A DNA stretch of 64,000 nt, taken from positions 310,001-374,000 of the forward strand of contig NZ_LIQF01000002.1 in assembly GCF_001418205.1 (NCBI RefSeq), given 5' to 3'. Made by a program: the position numbers and the translations under genes. The stretch is from Marinomonas fungiae. GTDB lineage: Bacteria > Pseudomonadota > Gammaproteobacteria > Pseudomonadales > Marinomonadaceae. Under the pieces are notes generated by a model. The model saw nothing but the letters and a program-made list of their open reading frames with translations. It was not told the origin of the DNA and did not search any database. Below, piece after piece: positions 7,392 to 15,649 of the stretch. The stretch's first letter is position 1. Every line of letters starts with the position of its first letter.

Positions 7392-8918
7392 TTATTTTAC
7401 TTTTGTTTCTGGGCGGCCTTCTTCCTGCCAATGGGTGTGAAATTTCTCACCCGGTTCAGCATCGATACGCTCGTAAGTGTGAGCGCCGAAGTAGTCCCGT
7501 TGTGCTTGAAGCAAGTTCGCAGGTAGCACTTCTGAGCGGTAGCCATCGAAGTAAGCTAGGGCAGAGTAGAATGACGGTGTTGGGATACCTGACTGAGCGG
7601 CCAATACCACTGCATCACGTAGACCTTTTTGTTTCTCTGCCATCGCGTTAGCAAAGTAGTCGTCTAGTAATAGGTTTTCCAGCTCGTGGTTTTTCTCAAA
7701 TGCATCGGCGATCTTTTGTAGGAAAGAGGCACGAATGATACAACCACCACGCCAAATTTTAGCGATGCCGATAAAGTTCAGTTCCCAGTTATATTCTGCT
7801 TGCGCAGCACGCATTAACTGGAAGCCTTGTGCGTAGGCGCAAATCTTGGCGCAGTAGAGTGCGTTTTCGATGGCTTGTACAACGGCATCAGCATCGATTT
7901 CGGAGAAGTCGATGTCTGCGGTTAGGAAGCTAGAGGCTTTCTCACGTTCTGCTGTCAGAGTTGACAGCGCGCGAGCGTAGACAGATTCACTGATAATGCC
8001 TGCAGGCACGCCCATTTGTGTAGCGCTAATTGATGTCCAACGTCCTGTGCCTTTTTGGCCAGCGCTGTCCAGAATCATGTCGACCAGCGGCGCGCCTGTT
8101 TTAGCGTCGTACTGCTGTAGAATGTCGGCGGAGATTTCTACTAGGTAGCTGTTCAGAACGCCTTGGTTCCATTTTTCAAATAACTTGCCGATTTCTGCTG
8201 GCTCGTAGCCCAGTAGAGAGCGAAGTAAATGGTAGGCTTCACAAATAAGCTGCATGTCCGCGTATTCGATGCCATTGTGGACCATCTTAACATAGTGGCC
8301 GGCACCATTAGGGCCTAAGTAGGCGGTACATGGTTCACCTTCTTTAACAGGCTGACCAGGTGTGCGAGTTTCAATAGGCTTGCCGTTGGCATCGACTTTG
8401 GCTGCTACCGCTTCCCACATTGGCTGCAGGTATTTCCAAGAGTCTGCGTCACCGCCTGGCATTAGAGAAGGACCAAAACGAGCACCAACTTCCCCACCCG
8501 ATACGGCTGTACCAAAGAATTTGAATTGATCTTTGTACTGGCTTTCTCGGCGAATAGTGTCTGTCCATTGGCTATTGCCGCAATCTACAACGATGTCTTC
8601 AGGGTTCAGGCCTGCTTCAATCAAGTTTTGGCAAACCGCATCCACTGGGTCACCCGCTGGTACTAGAACCACAATAACGCGTGGGCTAACCAGCATATCG
8701 AGCATTTGCTTAATGTTGTCACAACCAATGATTCTCGCTTCGTCGACGGAGTCAGGACGCTCTTTGGCTTCAGTTGCCAGTACGTCTTGTACTTTATCTT
8801 TGTCGAGATCAAAACCCGCAACGCGATAACCGTGGTCGGCTAGGTTAAGGGCCAAGTTTTTACCCATGACACCTAGTCCAACGAATCCGATGTTGCAGCT
8901 CTGATTCACGTTTTGCAT
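7392..8918 (-). CDS. gnd: 6-phosphogluconate dehydrogenase, decarboxylating
   Basis: Converts 6-phosphogluconate to ribulose-5-phosphate with NADPH and CO2 in the oxidative pentose phosphate pathway. The 508 aa contain the N-terminal Rossmann motif GFVGLGVMGKNLALNL (about 11-26), the substrate motif GTAVSGGEVGARFGPSLMPGG, the catalytic region GAGHYVKMVHNGIEYADMQ and the SAGQKGTGRWTS segment. It is longer than E. coli Gnd (468 aa), partly through an insertion around DANGKPIETRTPGQPVKEG before the catalytic segment. The ATG at 8918 (MQNVNQSCNIGF) is preferred over a frame from 8990 that adds 24 non-conserved residues. Confidence 0.94.
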   Translation of the reverse strand: MQNVNQSCNIGFVGLGVMGKNLALNLADHGYRVAGFDLDKDKVQDVLATEAKERPDSVDEARIIGCDNIKQMLDMLVSPRVIVVLVPAGDPVDAVCQNLIEAGLNPEDIVVDCGNSQWTDTIRRESQYKDQFKFFGTAVSGGEVGARFGPSLMPGGDADSWKYLQPMWEAVAAKVDANGKPIETRTPGQPVKEGEPCTAYLGPNGAGHYVKMVHNGIEYADMQLICEAYHLLRSLLGYEPAEIGKLFEKWNQGVLNSYLVEISADILQQYDAKTGAPLVDMILDSAGQKGTGRWTSISATQMGVPAGIISESVYARALSTLTAEREKASSFLTADIDFSEIDADAVVQAIENALYCAKICAYAQGFQLMRAAQAEYNWELNFIGIAKIWRGGCIIRASFLQKIADAFEKNHELENLLLDDYFANAMAEKQKGLRDAVVLAAQSGIPTPSFYSALAYFDGYRSEVLPANLLQAQRDYFGAHTYERIDAEPGEKFHTHWQEEGRPETKVK

Positions 8919-9417
8919 AGCTTTAGGTCTACCTTTGTTTCGAACAGGGGGAAGGTTAGAAAGAATCCTACCATGAACCTGGGCTTTCAAGCCTGACTTA
9001 TGGGCAGGTTAAAAGTTGAATTATTGTGGAAGTTAATAATTTCAGCGGGGATTTTAGTCGAGAATTCGCGTAATTTCGAGCAATAATCCTGAAATAGTCG
9101 TTAGTTCTAAAAAATACGTAAACCACAGGCTATATAACTTTACGCTATAGAAAAATGTAATATAAAAACAAAACTGTAATTTATTTTCATAAATATTTTA
9201 TTATTACAGTTTAAATATTAATCTATCTATCATCTATTCAAACCTAAAGCTTAGCTATATCAACAACTTAAGTGTCGTTTTTGGTTGTGTTGAGTTGAAA
9301 TAAAATAACACTTTGTTATATCAATATGTTTTTTTAGATTCGTTTGTTACTATAGATCCATCCCCAATAATAACTATTAAAAAAATGTGTAACCTTTTGT
9401 TCAGAGGACCATAGAGT
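8919..9417. other. AT-rich divergent regulatory region between gnd and pckA
   Basis: A 499-base gap without a gene, strongly AT-rich from about 9060 to 9400. It holds a perfect ten-base inverted repeat AAACTGTAAT (9171-9180) / ATTACAGTTT (9203-9212) separated by 22 AT-only or near AT-only bases, and a nearby TGTAATATAAAAACA at 9156-9170. A weak pckA promoter candidate is TTGTTA at about 9345 with an AT-rich -10 about 17 bases on. Confidence 0.6.
9156..9212. promoter_or_regulatory. Inverted-repeat operator candidate upstream of pckA (HexR-like half-sites)
   Basis: TGTAAT half-sites at 9156-9161 and 9175-9180 and ATTACA at 9203-9208 resemble the known HexR motif TGTAATTAAATTACA, which controls central carbon genes in several Gammaproteobacteria. 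No single full 15-base site is a perfect match. The inverted repeat is certain; the regulator is a guess. Confidence 0.35.
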
Positions 9418-10968
9418 ATGAACAATAGAACTAATGACCTAATCCTACGTAACTTAAATACCGCTCAGCTAGTAGAGAATGCGTTGGCTGATGGTGAAGG
9501 TGTTCTGGCAGATACTGGCGCTCTAGTTGTAGAAACTGGTGCTCGTACAGGTCGATCTCCTATGGATCGTTTCATTGTTGAAGAAGATACAACAAAAGAT
9601 ACGATTCATTGGGGTCCAGTAAATCGCCCATTTCCTGAAGAAAAATTCGCACCGCTTTGGGATCGCGTTGAAGCGTACCTAGATGCGAAAAAGTCTTACC
9701 AATCAGAAGTTCATGTTGGTGCTGGCGATGAGTATTACATCCCTGTGCAGATGCGAACTGAAACGGCTTGGCAACATTTGTTTGGTCGCAATCTATTCAT
9801 TGATCCTGAGTCTTACAACCCAGCGGCGAAAAATGAATGGAAAATCTTGAACGTTCCAACATTTGAATGCCAGCCAGAGCGCGATGGTACTAACTCTGAT
9901 GGTTGCGTCATCTTAAACTTTAAAGAACGTAAGGTTCTGATTGCCGGCATGCGTTACGCGGGTGAAATGAAGAAGGCCATGTTCTCAGTGCAAAACTACC
10001 TGTTGCCTGCGCAAGATGTGCTACCAATGCACTGTGCGGCGAACGTAGGCAGTGAAGGCGATGTAACTTTGTTCTTCGGTCTATCTGGTACCGGTAAAAC
10101 AACCCTCTCTGCCGATGAATCTCGTTTCCTAATTGGTGACGACGAGCACGGTTGGGGTAAAGGAACGGTATTTAACATTGAAGGTGGTTGCTACGCCAAA
10201 ACCATCGACCTTTCTGAAAAGAATGAGCCGGTGATTTGGAAAGCGATCAAATTCGGTACAGTTCTTGAGAACGTAGTGTTGGATGGTCAGCGTCACGCGG
10301 ACTACACAGATGTTTCTCTAACGCAAAATGGTCGTGCGGGCTACCCACTGACAAGTGTTGATAAGCGCTCAGAGCACAATCGCGCTGGCGAACCGAATTC
10401 CGTGATCTTCCTGACTTGTGATTTGACTGGTGTATTGCCGCCTGTGTCTATCTTGACAAAAGAAGCGGCTGCTTATCACTTCCTAAGCGGTTACACAGCG
10501 CTAGTAGGCTCTACTGAGATGGGTGCGGGTAGCGGTATCAAATCTACTTTCTCTACGTGTTTTGGTGCGCCATTCTTCCCGCGTTCTGCCGATGTGTACG
10601 CCGACCTACTGATTAAGCGTATTGAAGAATTCGGTAGTAAAGTTTACCTAGTAAATACTGGTTGGACTGGTGGTGCTCATGGTAAAGGCGGAAAACGCTT
10701 TAGCATCCCAACAACGCGTGCTGTGATTGCTGCAATCCAATCTGGAGCCCTAGTAGACGTTGAAACGGTTCATCTAGAGCAACTAAATGTAGACGTGCCA
10801 ACTCAAGTTGAAGGGGTGGATTCTGTGCTGTTGAATCCTCGTGATACTTGGGAAGACAAAGCCGCATACGATGAGCAGGCGAAAGGCTTGATTGCGCAAT
10901 TCGTTGAGAACTTCAAGAAGTTTGAGACGGTATCGGAAGAAATTATTAACGCTGGTCCAAAGCTTTAA
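9418..10968 (+). CDS. pckA: Phosphoenolpyruvate carboxykinase (ATP)
   Basis: First step of gluconeogenesis: oxaloacetate plus ATP gives phosphoenolpyruvate, CO2 and ADP. The 516 aa are close to family length. Visible motifs are [13 protein letters not shown] near 43-55, the substrate region [20 protein letters not shown] near 178, the kinase-1a P-loop [13 protein letters not shown] near 221-233, IGDDEHGWG just after it, and the metal and adenine region [22 protein letters not shown]. The ATP form, not the GTP form, is indicated. The ATG follows an AGAGGACC ribosome site. A long AT-rich upstream region suggests control by carbon source. Confidence 0.96.
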   Translation: MNNRTNDLILRNLNTAQLVENALADGEGVLADTGALVVETGARTGRSPMDRFIVEEDTTKDTIHWGPVNRPFPEEKFAPLWDRVEAYLDAKKSYQSEVHVGAGDEYYIPVQMRTETAWQHLFGRNLFIDPESYNPAAKNEWKILNVPTFECQPERDGTNSDGCVILNFKERKVLIAGMRYAGEMKKAMFSVQNYLLPAQDVLPMHCAANVGSEGDVTLFFGLSGTGKTTLSADESRFLIGDDEHGWGKGTVFNIEGGCYAKTIDLSEKNEPVIWKAIKFGTVLENVVLDGQRHADYTDVSLTQNGRAGYPLTSVDKRSEHNRAGEPNSVIFLTCDLTGVLPPVSILTKEAAAYHFLSGYTALVGSTEMGAGSGIKSTFSTCFGAPFFPRSADVYADLLIKRIEEFGSKVYLVNTGWTGGAHGKGGKRFSIPTTRAVIAAIQSGALVDVETVHLEQLNVDVPTQVEGVDSVLLNPRDTWEDKAAYDEQAKGLIAQFVENFKKFETVSEEIINAGPKL

Positions 10969-10990
10969 TTTTATTCTGACAAAGCTTTAC

Positions 10991-11021
10991 AAAAAGGCCG
11001 CGCTAAATGCGCGGCTTTTTT
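10991..11021 (+). terminator. Terminator after pckA
   Basis: GC-rich stem GCCGCGC (10997-11003) / GCGCGGC (11009-11015) with a TAAAT loop, an upstream A5 and a downstream T6 run. Confidence 0.92.
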
Positions 11022-11078
11022 ACATTCCTACCTATCTTCCTGCTAGAGTGTTCAAGTCTGATCATGTAATCTTTGTGC

Positions 11079-11855
11079 ATGTTTATCGATAGTCACTGCC
11101 ATCTAGATTTTCCTGTATTCGATGATTTAGCTAGTCTGATACATCAGAGTCAGGCAGCTGGCGTCGCGGAATTTCTCGTGCCCAGTACGGCATCTGCTTC
11201 ATGGTCTGATGTCTTAGCGCTGCAACAGGACTATCCAGCCATTAAGGTGGCATTGGGTTTACACCCTTATTTTTTAGCGCATTACCAGTCGAGTGATTTG
11301 CAGCGATTAGAGTGTTGTCTAGCACAGCACAAGGTTGTTGCAGTGGGGGAAATAGGGCTAGATAAGTGGCCTAATTTACCGGATTACAGGTTACAGCAGA
11401 AAGTCTTTTTGGCCCAGCTTGCAATCGCGAGTAGTCAGTCACTGCCTGTGATTCTCCATGCGCGAAAAAGTGAAGACGATCTGCTGAAACTGTTGCGTCA
11501 AAGCAAGTTTTCCCAAGGCGGAATCGTGCATGCTTTTAATGGTAGCTTAGAGCAAGCGAAGCGTTTTATTGACTTGGGCTTCGTGCTAGGTATTGGTGGG
11601 ACGGTGACCTATCCAAGAGCACAAAAAGCGCGACGTGTGTTGCAGGCGTTAGATGATCGTGATTATGTTTTGGAAACGGATTCCCCAGATATGCCTATTT
11701 GTGGCCATCAAGGTCAAATAAATACCCCCCTGCGAGTACTGGATGTCGCGCAAACGGTTTCAGAATTGCGTCAGCAGTCTGTGTTAGCAGTTGCACAGAA
11801 TACCTGCGCTAACTTACAACGAGTGTTGCCCAATTGGCATAAGGTTAAAAATTGA
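11079..11855 (+). CDS. TatD-family metal-dependent hydrolase (YjjV-like)
   Basis: Amidohydrolase-fold metal enzyme of 258 aa, likely a 3'-5' nuclease or deoxyribonuclease of the TatD family. The first metal motif MFIDSHCHLDF is at the N-terminus. It is followed by ALGLHPYF near 62, VAVGEIGLDKW near 88, VILHARKSEDDL near 127, GGIVHAFNGS near 150 and the late LETDSPDMP near 200, all characteristic. The motifs fit the shorter YjjV/YcfH subgroup. The ATG at 11079 matches family starts; a frame from 11073 adds two residues. The stop overlaps the next gene's TTG start. Confidence 0.85.
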   Translation: MFIDSHCHLDFPVFDDLASLIHQSQAAGVAEFLVPSTASASWSDVLALQQDYPAIKVALGLHPYFLAHYQSSDLQRLECCLAQHKVVAVGEIGLDKWPNLPDYRLQQKVFLAQLAIASSQSLPVILHARKSEDDLLKLLRQSKFSQGGIVHAFNGSLEQAKRFIDLGFVLGIGGTVTYPRAQKARRVLQALDDRDYVLETDSPDMPICGHQGQINTPLRVLDVAQTVSELRQQSVLAVAQNTCANLQRVLPNWHKVKN

Positions 11856-12739
11856 CAACTCTAGAGAATATCAATGCACCGATGCGAGTGGTGCTACTAG
11901 GAAGTGATACTGAGTTAGGTCGTGCTATTCGTCAATATTACGACAATGACTACGACTTCGACTGGCTAGAAGTGCCTTGTCATGAAGTGCTGGCTAAGGT
12001 GTCTTCTTCGGTATTGGATCAACAGTATTGTGATGCCATTATCGATGCTTATTCGCTACGAAGCGCCTTGCAGAATGACTACGACCAGTATTTAGAGCTA
12101 TTGGGGACGTTAGTGTTACGCGATACTTGTCCGCTGTTTTACATGCTGAGTGGCGTGCAGGTGTTCTTGGGTGAAAAAGAGTCTTCTTACTTGGAAACTG
12201 ATGAGCCTGATGCGCGCAGTCGTTTTGCTCGTCGTTTGGTGGAGGCTGAGCAAAAGGTGCTTTCCTCTGAGAGGCATATTGTATTGCGTACCGGCTGGTT
12301 ATTCAGCGGCGCCCAAGATGACTTTATTGCTAATACAATTAACCTGGTCCGTGCAGGCTCTCCCATTGAATTTCACGATACGGCGATTGGTTGTCCAACG
12401 CCTGTTTCTGATGTGGCTCGTGTACTTTTGTCTGTAGTGAAGCAGCGTCACTACGGAGCGCTCAATTCCGGCGTGTACCACTACTGCTGCTCTGAAGAAA
12501 TCAGTTGGATGGGGTTGGTGGAAGCGGTATTAACGACCGCTGGACAGTTCGATCCAAAGGCGCAAAGTGCTTTAGAGCTGATGGGGGATACTGCCAATGC
12601 TTTGGAGATGGCTACTGAGATCAAGCGACAATCTTTGTCTTGCCGTAAGATTTTTGGTCATTATGGGATTAAGCAGCGTTCTTGGCGCCCAGTGTTGAGA
12701 GCATTGATTCGTGACATGTATAACATTCCATCGAATTGA
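11852..12739 (+). CDS. RmlD-like NAD(P)-dependent sugar reductase/epimerase-type protein
   Basis: 295 aa extended short-chain dehydrogenase of the dTDP-4-dehydrorhamnose reductase (RmlD) type. The N-terminus MRVVLLGSDTELGRAIRQYY is a variant nucleotide-binding loop. The catalytic Tyr/Lys region looks degenerate: the usual STDYVFDG segment reads LSGVQVFLG, and ARRLVEAEQKVL replaces the normal YGxxKxxxE. LRTGWLFS and PTPVSDVARVLLSVV follow. The substrate is unknown, and a regulatory rather than catalytic protein is possible. The TTG at 11852 overlaps the TatD-like stop (TTGA) and follows AAGG; an ATG at 11882 is an alternative. Confidence 0.65.
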   Translation: MTTLENINAPMRVVLLGSDTELGRAIRQYYDNDYDFDWLEVPCHEVLAKVSSSVLDQQYCDAIIDAYSLRSALQNDYDQYLELLGTLVLRDTCPLFYMLSGVQVFLGEKESSYLETDEPDARSRFARRLVEAEQKVLSSERHIVLRTGWLFSGAQDDFIANTINLVRAGSPIEFHDTAIGCPTPVSDVARVLLSVVKQRHYGALNSGVYHYCCSEEISWMGLVEAVLTTAGQFDPKAQSALELMGDTANALEMATEIKRQSLSCRKIFGHYGIKQRSWRPVLRALIRDMYNIPSN

Positions 12740-12771
12740 GGTGGCAAACAGAAATTTAAGGCGGTTAAACG

Positions 12772-13170
12772 GTGAACTTTAAAGCAATCTTATTGGTCTA
12801 TTCGTTGCAGCTTTTAGCGGGGGCGGTTTGGTACTCCGCAGCGCCTGCAGACATCGCCCAGCATGGGCCGGCACTGGAAGGTGTGTCAGTCTCGAGTATC
12901 GTTGGGTTTTGCATCGCACTCTTTGTCTATACTTTTTTTAGTGCTTGGTTACTGGCGAAAACGAATTTACGTTCCAGTTTTGAGCGCTTGGTGCTGACGA
13001 TCAGTAGTTGGCTGTTTATTGTGCTGCCGAACATTCTTTTTATGAGTATGTTTGTTGATATGTCGCAGATGGGAGTGGGCTATATATTGTCGTTTGGTTT
13101 TATCTGCTGTTTGATAGCGGGGTTTATTCTGCCCTTTTGGCGCGCAAGTCGCTCGATTTTTAAAGGGTAA
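12772..13170 (+). CDS. Small four-helix membrane protein, unknown function
   Basis: 132 aa with four hydrophobic helices (about 4-20, 40-62, 72-96 and 102-124), short loops and a basic C-terminus. The first helix (LLVYSLQLLAGAVWYSAAP) faintly resembles DUF1761-type proteins, but I do not assign it. The GTG start at 12772 follows an AAGGCGG ribosome site. It lies 32 bases after the RmlD-like gene and is probably the last gene of the tatD-like operon. Confidence 0.6.
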   Translation: MNFKAILLVYSLQLLAGAVWYSAAPADIAQHGPALEGVSVSSIVGFCIALFVYTFFSAWLLAKTNLRSSFERLVLTISSWLFIVLPNILFMSMFVDMSQMGVGYILSFGFICCLIAGFILPFWRASRSIFKG

Positions 13171-13180
13171 GGTAACACCA

Positions 13181-13209
13181 AGAAAGCAGCTTAATATAAG
13201 CTGCTTTCT
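13181..13209. terminator. Hairpin between convergent membrane-protein genes
   Basis: Twelve-base perfect stem AGAAAGCAGCTT / AAGCTGCTTTCT with an AATAT loop. It overlaps the last codons of the leftward gene ending at 13191. No T run follows, so termination strength is uncertain. Confidence 0.55.
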
Positions 13210-14039
13210 GGCCATACTGACCACAACGAGATTCCGGCAATAACACCACTGACTAGGATCTGTGGTATCAAGGCGATAATCGTAGTGCTCACTTTACCGT
13301 CTTCCTTAATCCGTAAATTGCTCAGAATATTAACCGACACTGCAAGATAGGCGTTCAGCATCACTGAGAGTGGCAAATCTGCAAGTACATGGGCTTGAGC
13401 AAGTAAGCCTGCCAAAATAAAAGAACCTAGTAAAAGCGCATTTGAACTAGGTTGTTTACAGACGAAGTGTTGCACCAACACAAATCCCACCACGCTGGCA
13501 GCGAAACCACCTAGTAGTTGTCCAATTAATAGGCTACCACCAATAGAAACCACTGGCGCCGTGGCCGCAGAGATAATGGCTAAAGAGGCCATTGAGGCTT
13601 GCGAGTGGTTTGGTGCGGCCGTACTTTTTTGTAGACCAAACATTAGCATGACCAGCGCCGCACTGATGCTGGCCCAAGCCATACTTAATAGCTGTGATTG
13701 ATGTTGTAATACGGGATTGAGTAATAGGTAAAAACTCACCAGCAACCCAATGAAGCTGATTGTATTACGTGTCTTAACGCCTAATTTGAACTCTCTTACC
13801 AAGCTAATAGTAACGCCTAAAATTACGCTAATGGTCAGAAAATCTAAGGCTTTACTCGGTGGAAAGCTTAAGCCTGTGTGAATCAGGCTTAAAGCAACGA
13901 GGAAGCCAGCTGCAACACCTAAGATACTTAGGCGCGCGCTAAACTTACCAATTAAAGTGATTACCGCTGCCACTAAAAATGGATAAACCGCTGTGTTTAG
14001 TAGCATAAGTAGGTTTGAGTTACCTGCTTCCTCGTACAT
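13191..14039 (-). CDS. Polytopic membrane protein, unknown function
   Basis: 282 aa, almost entirely hydrophobic, with about nine predicted membrane helices and no soluble domain. I recognise no family. The ATG at 14039 follows AGGAG with good spacing. It starts 12 bases after the yceI stop on the same strand, so the two are almost certainly co-transcribed. A partner role in transport or envelope function is only a guess. Confidence 0.65.
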   Translation of the reverse strand: MYEEAGNSNLLMLLNTAVYPFLVAAVITLIGKFSARLSILGVAAGFLVALSLIHTGLSFPPSKALDFLTISVILGVTISLVREFKLGVKTRNTISFIGLLVSFYLLLNPVLQHQSQLLSMAWASISAALVMLMFGLQKSTAAPNHSQASMASLAIISAATAPVVSIGGSLLIGQLLGGFAASVVGFVLVQHFVCKQPSSNALLLGSFILAGLLAQAHVLADLPLSVMLNAYLAVSVNILSNLRIKEDGKVSTTIIALIPQILVSGVIAGISLWSVWPESSLY

Positions 14040-14051
14040 GTTGACTCCTAA

Positions 14052-14594
14052 TTATTGGCGAATACCTTCGATGAAAACGTCGATTTCAGTTTCATCGGTT
14101 ACGCCTGGAATGAAGTAAGAAACGCCAAATTCGCTACGCTTGATGGTTGTGCTTGCTTCGAAACCTGCACGGTAGCCACCCCATGGGTCGTTGCCTTCGC
14201 CAACTTTTTCGACTTCAAAAGTAACAGGTTTGGTTACGCCGTGAATGGTTAGATCACCCTTCAGTTCTTCGCCATCAAAGGATGTGCTTTTGAAGGTGAT
14301 CGTTGGGAATTGTTTAACGTCTAGGAAGTCTGGGCTGCGTAGGTGCTTGTCACGTGCTTCGTGGTTGGTATCAACGCTAGCGGCTTGAATGGTGAACTCT
14401 GCGTTACCTGATTTGCCCTCGTCTGCTAAGTTAAAAGAACCTTCGAATTCATTGAATCGGCCAGTAGTGGTACTGACACCAAGGTGACCCACTTCGAATG
14501 TAACAAATGAGTGTGCAGGGTCAACCTTGAAATCCGCTGCCATAACGCTTGTTGAGACAAGAACCGCTGCAGAAGAAATAAGTAATGCTTTCAT
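14052..14594 (-). CDS. yceI: YceI-family periplasmic lipid-binding protein
   Basis: 180 aa with a signal peptide cleaved near SVMA-ADF (residue 19). The mature part is the YceI lipocalin-like barrel, beginning FKVDPAHSFVTFEVGHLGVSTTTGRF and containing DTNHEARDKHLRSPDFLDVKQFPTITF, the family hallmark. YceI proteins bind polyisoprenoid-type lipids and are often stress-induced. The GGAGG ribosome site is strong. The adjacent divergent LysR gene is the likely regulator; the co-transcribed downstream gene encodes a membrane protein, as yceJ does in E. coli, though the protein here is different. Confidence 0.9.
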   Translation of the reverse strand: MKALLISSAAVLVSTSVMAADFKVDPAHSFVTFEVGHLGVSTTTGRFNEFEGSFNLADEGKSGNAEFTIQAASVDTNHEARDKHLRSPDFLDVKQFPTITFKSTSFDGEELKGDLTIHGVTKPVTFEVEKVGEGNDPWGGYRAGFEASTTIKRSEFGVSYFIPGVTDETEIDVFIEGIRQ

Positions 14595-14738
14595 AGAGAG
14601 CCTCCAAAAAGGACAAGTGATTAACGAGATGCCCTAGTATAATCTTGTTCTAAGAATACATAATCACTCGTAAATACAATTCACTATTTCGTAATACTGA
14701 ATAATTTGTGTGGAACTTTTTTGATAAAGGTAAGTTGT

Positions 14739-15629
14739 ATGGATAAGCTGCAAGCAATGAAGGTGTTCTGTCGAGTCTATGAAGCAGAAAGCTTTAAGCT
14801 AGCCAGTGAATCATTGGATATTTCACGACCGATGGTCACGCGCTACATCAATGCCCTAGAAGAGGATCTTGGCGCTAAGCTGCTACATCGTAATACGCGC
14901 AATATTAGTGTCACTCACGCAGGTAAGCTCTACTATCAGCATTGTGTGAATATTCTTGAGGCGATTGAAGAGGCGGAAGGTGAACTTGGTGATTTAACCC
15001 ATCAACCGAAAGGCCGTCTACGTTTGAGTGTGCCAATGGATTTTGGCTTAACGCATATGGTGCCGATTCTATCGGAGTTCTCTGAGTTGTATCCAGAGAT
15101 AACCTTGGAGGTGGATTTTAGTGATAAGCGTGTGGATTTGACTGAATCAGGGATCGATTTAGCGGTACGCGGTGGAGACTTGGGGGGAGATCACTTTATT
15201 GCGCGACCGCTGTGCAGTATGCGAGGTTACGTTTGTGCCTCACCAAAATATCTGGCTCGCAAAGGTATACCTAGCCACCCTCGAGACTTAAAGCAACACG
15301 ATTGCCTGGTGTATACCAATGCGCCTTACGCTGGTAAATGGAGCTTTAAATCTGCCGAAGAAGAATTTGAGGTGAACGTAAAGGGGCCTTTGTTGGGCAA
15401 TAACGGTGGGGCACTGACGCGCTTAGCAGTGGCGGGCTCAGGGATTATTATGCAACCAGACTTTTTGGTAGAGCGATACCTAGAAAGTGGTGAGCTGCTG
15501 TCGTTGTTTGACGAGTACGAAACCTTTACAGGGCAATTCTATGCGGTTTATGCAGAGCGAAAGTTGCAGCCAAAAAAGGTGCGTTTGTTGATTGATTTCT
15601 TAGTTCAAAAACTACAATCCCCAGCGTAG
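14739..15629 (+). CDS. LysR-family transcriptional regulator
   Basis: 296 aa. The N-terminal winged helix-turn-helix (about 1-60; FCRVYEAESFKLASESLDISRPMVTRYINALEEDLGAKLL shows the helix pair) is followed by the two-lobed effector domain (about 90-290). The subgroup resembles the CrgA/DsdC-like regulators with the VDFSDKRVDLTESGIDLAVRGG segment. The ATG at 14739 follows AAAGGTAAG; a longer frame from 14706 is unlikely. It is divergent from yceI, 144 bases away, and probably controls that operon. Confidence 0.88.
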   Translation: MDKLQAMKVFCRVYEAESFKLASESLDISRPMVTRYINALEEDLGAKLLHRNTRNISVTHAGKLYYQHCVNILEAIEEAEGELGDLTHQPKGRLRLSVPMDFGLTHMVPILSEFSELYPEITLEVDFSDKRVDLTESGIDLAVRGGDLGGDHFIARPLCSMRGYVCASPKYLARKGIPSHPRDLKQHDCLVYTNAPYAGKWSFKSAEEEFEVNVKGPLLGNNGGALTRLAVAGSGIIMQPDFLVERYLESGELLSLFDEYETFTGQFYAVYAERKLQPKKVRLLIDFLVQKLQSPA

Positions 15630-15640
15630 CTGGGGATTGT
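15614..15640 (+). terminator. Terminator overlapping the LysR stop codon
   Basis: Twelve-base perfect stem ACAATCCCCAGC / GCTGGGGATTGT with a GTA loop. The TAG stop lies inside it, and only a short T-rich tail follows. It may also serve the convergent fabY gene. Confidence 0.75.
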
Positions 15641-15649
15641 TGCTTGATA

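Noticed and set aside
7392-8990. N-terminal extension of Gnd up to 8990
   Set aside because: The extra 24 residues are not part of the family, and the ATG at 8918 starts at the conserved Rossmann domain.
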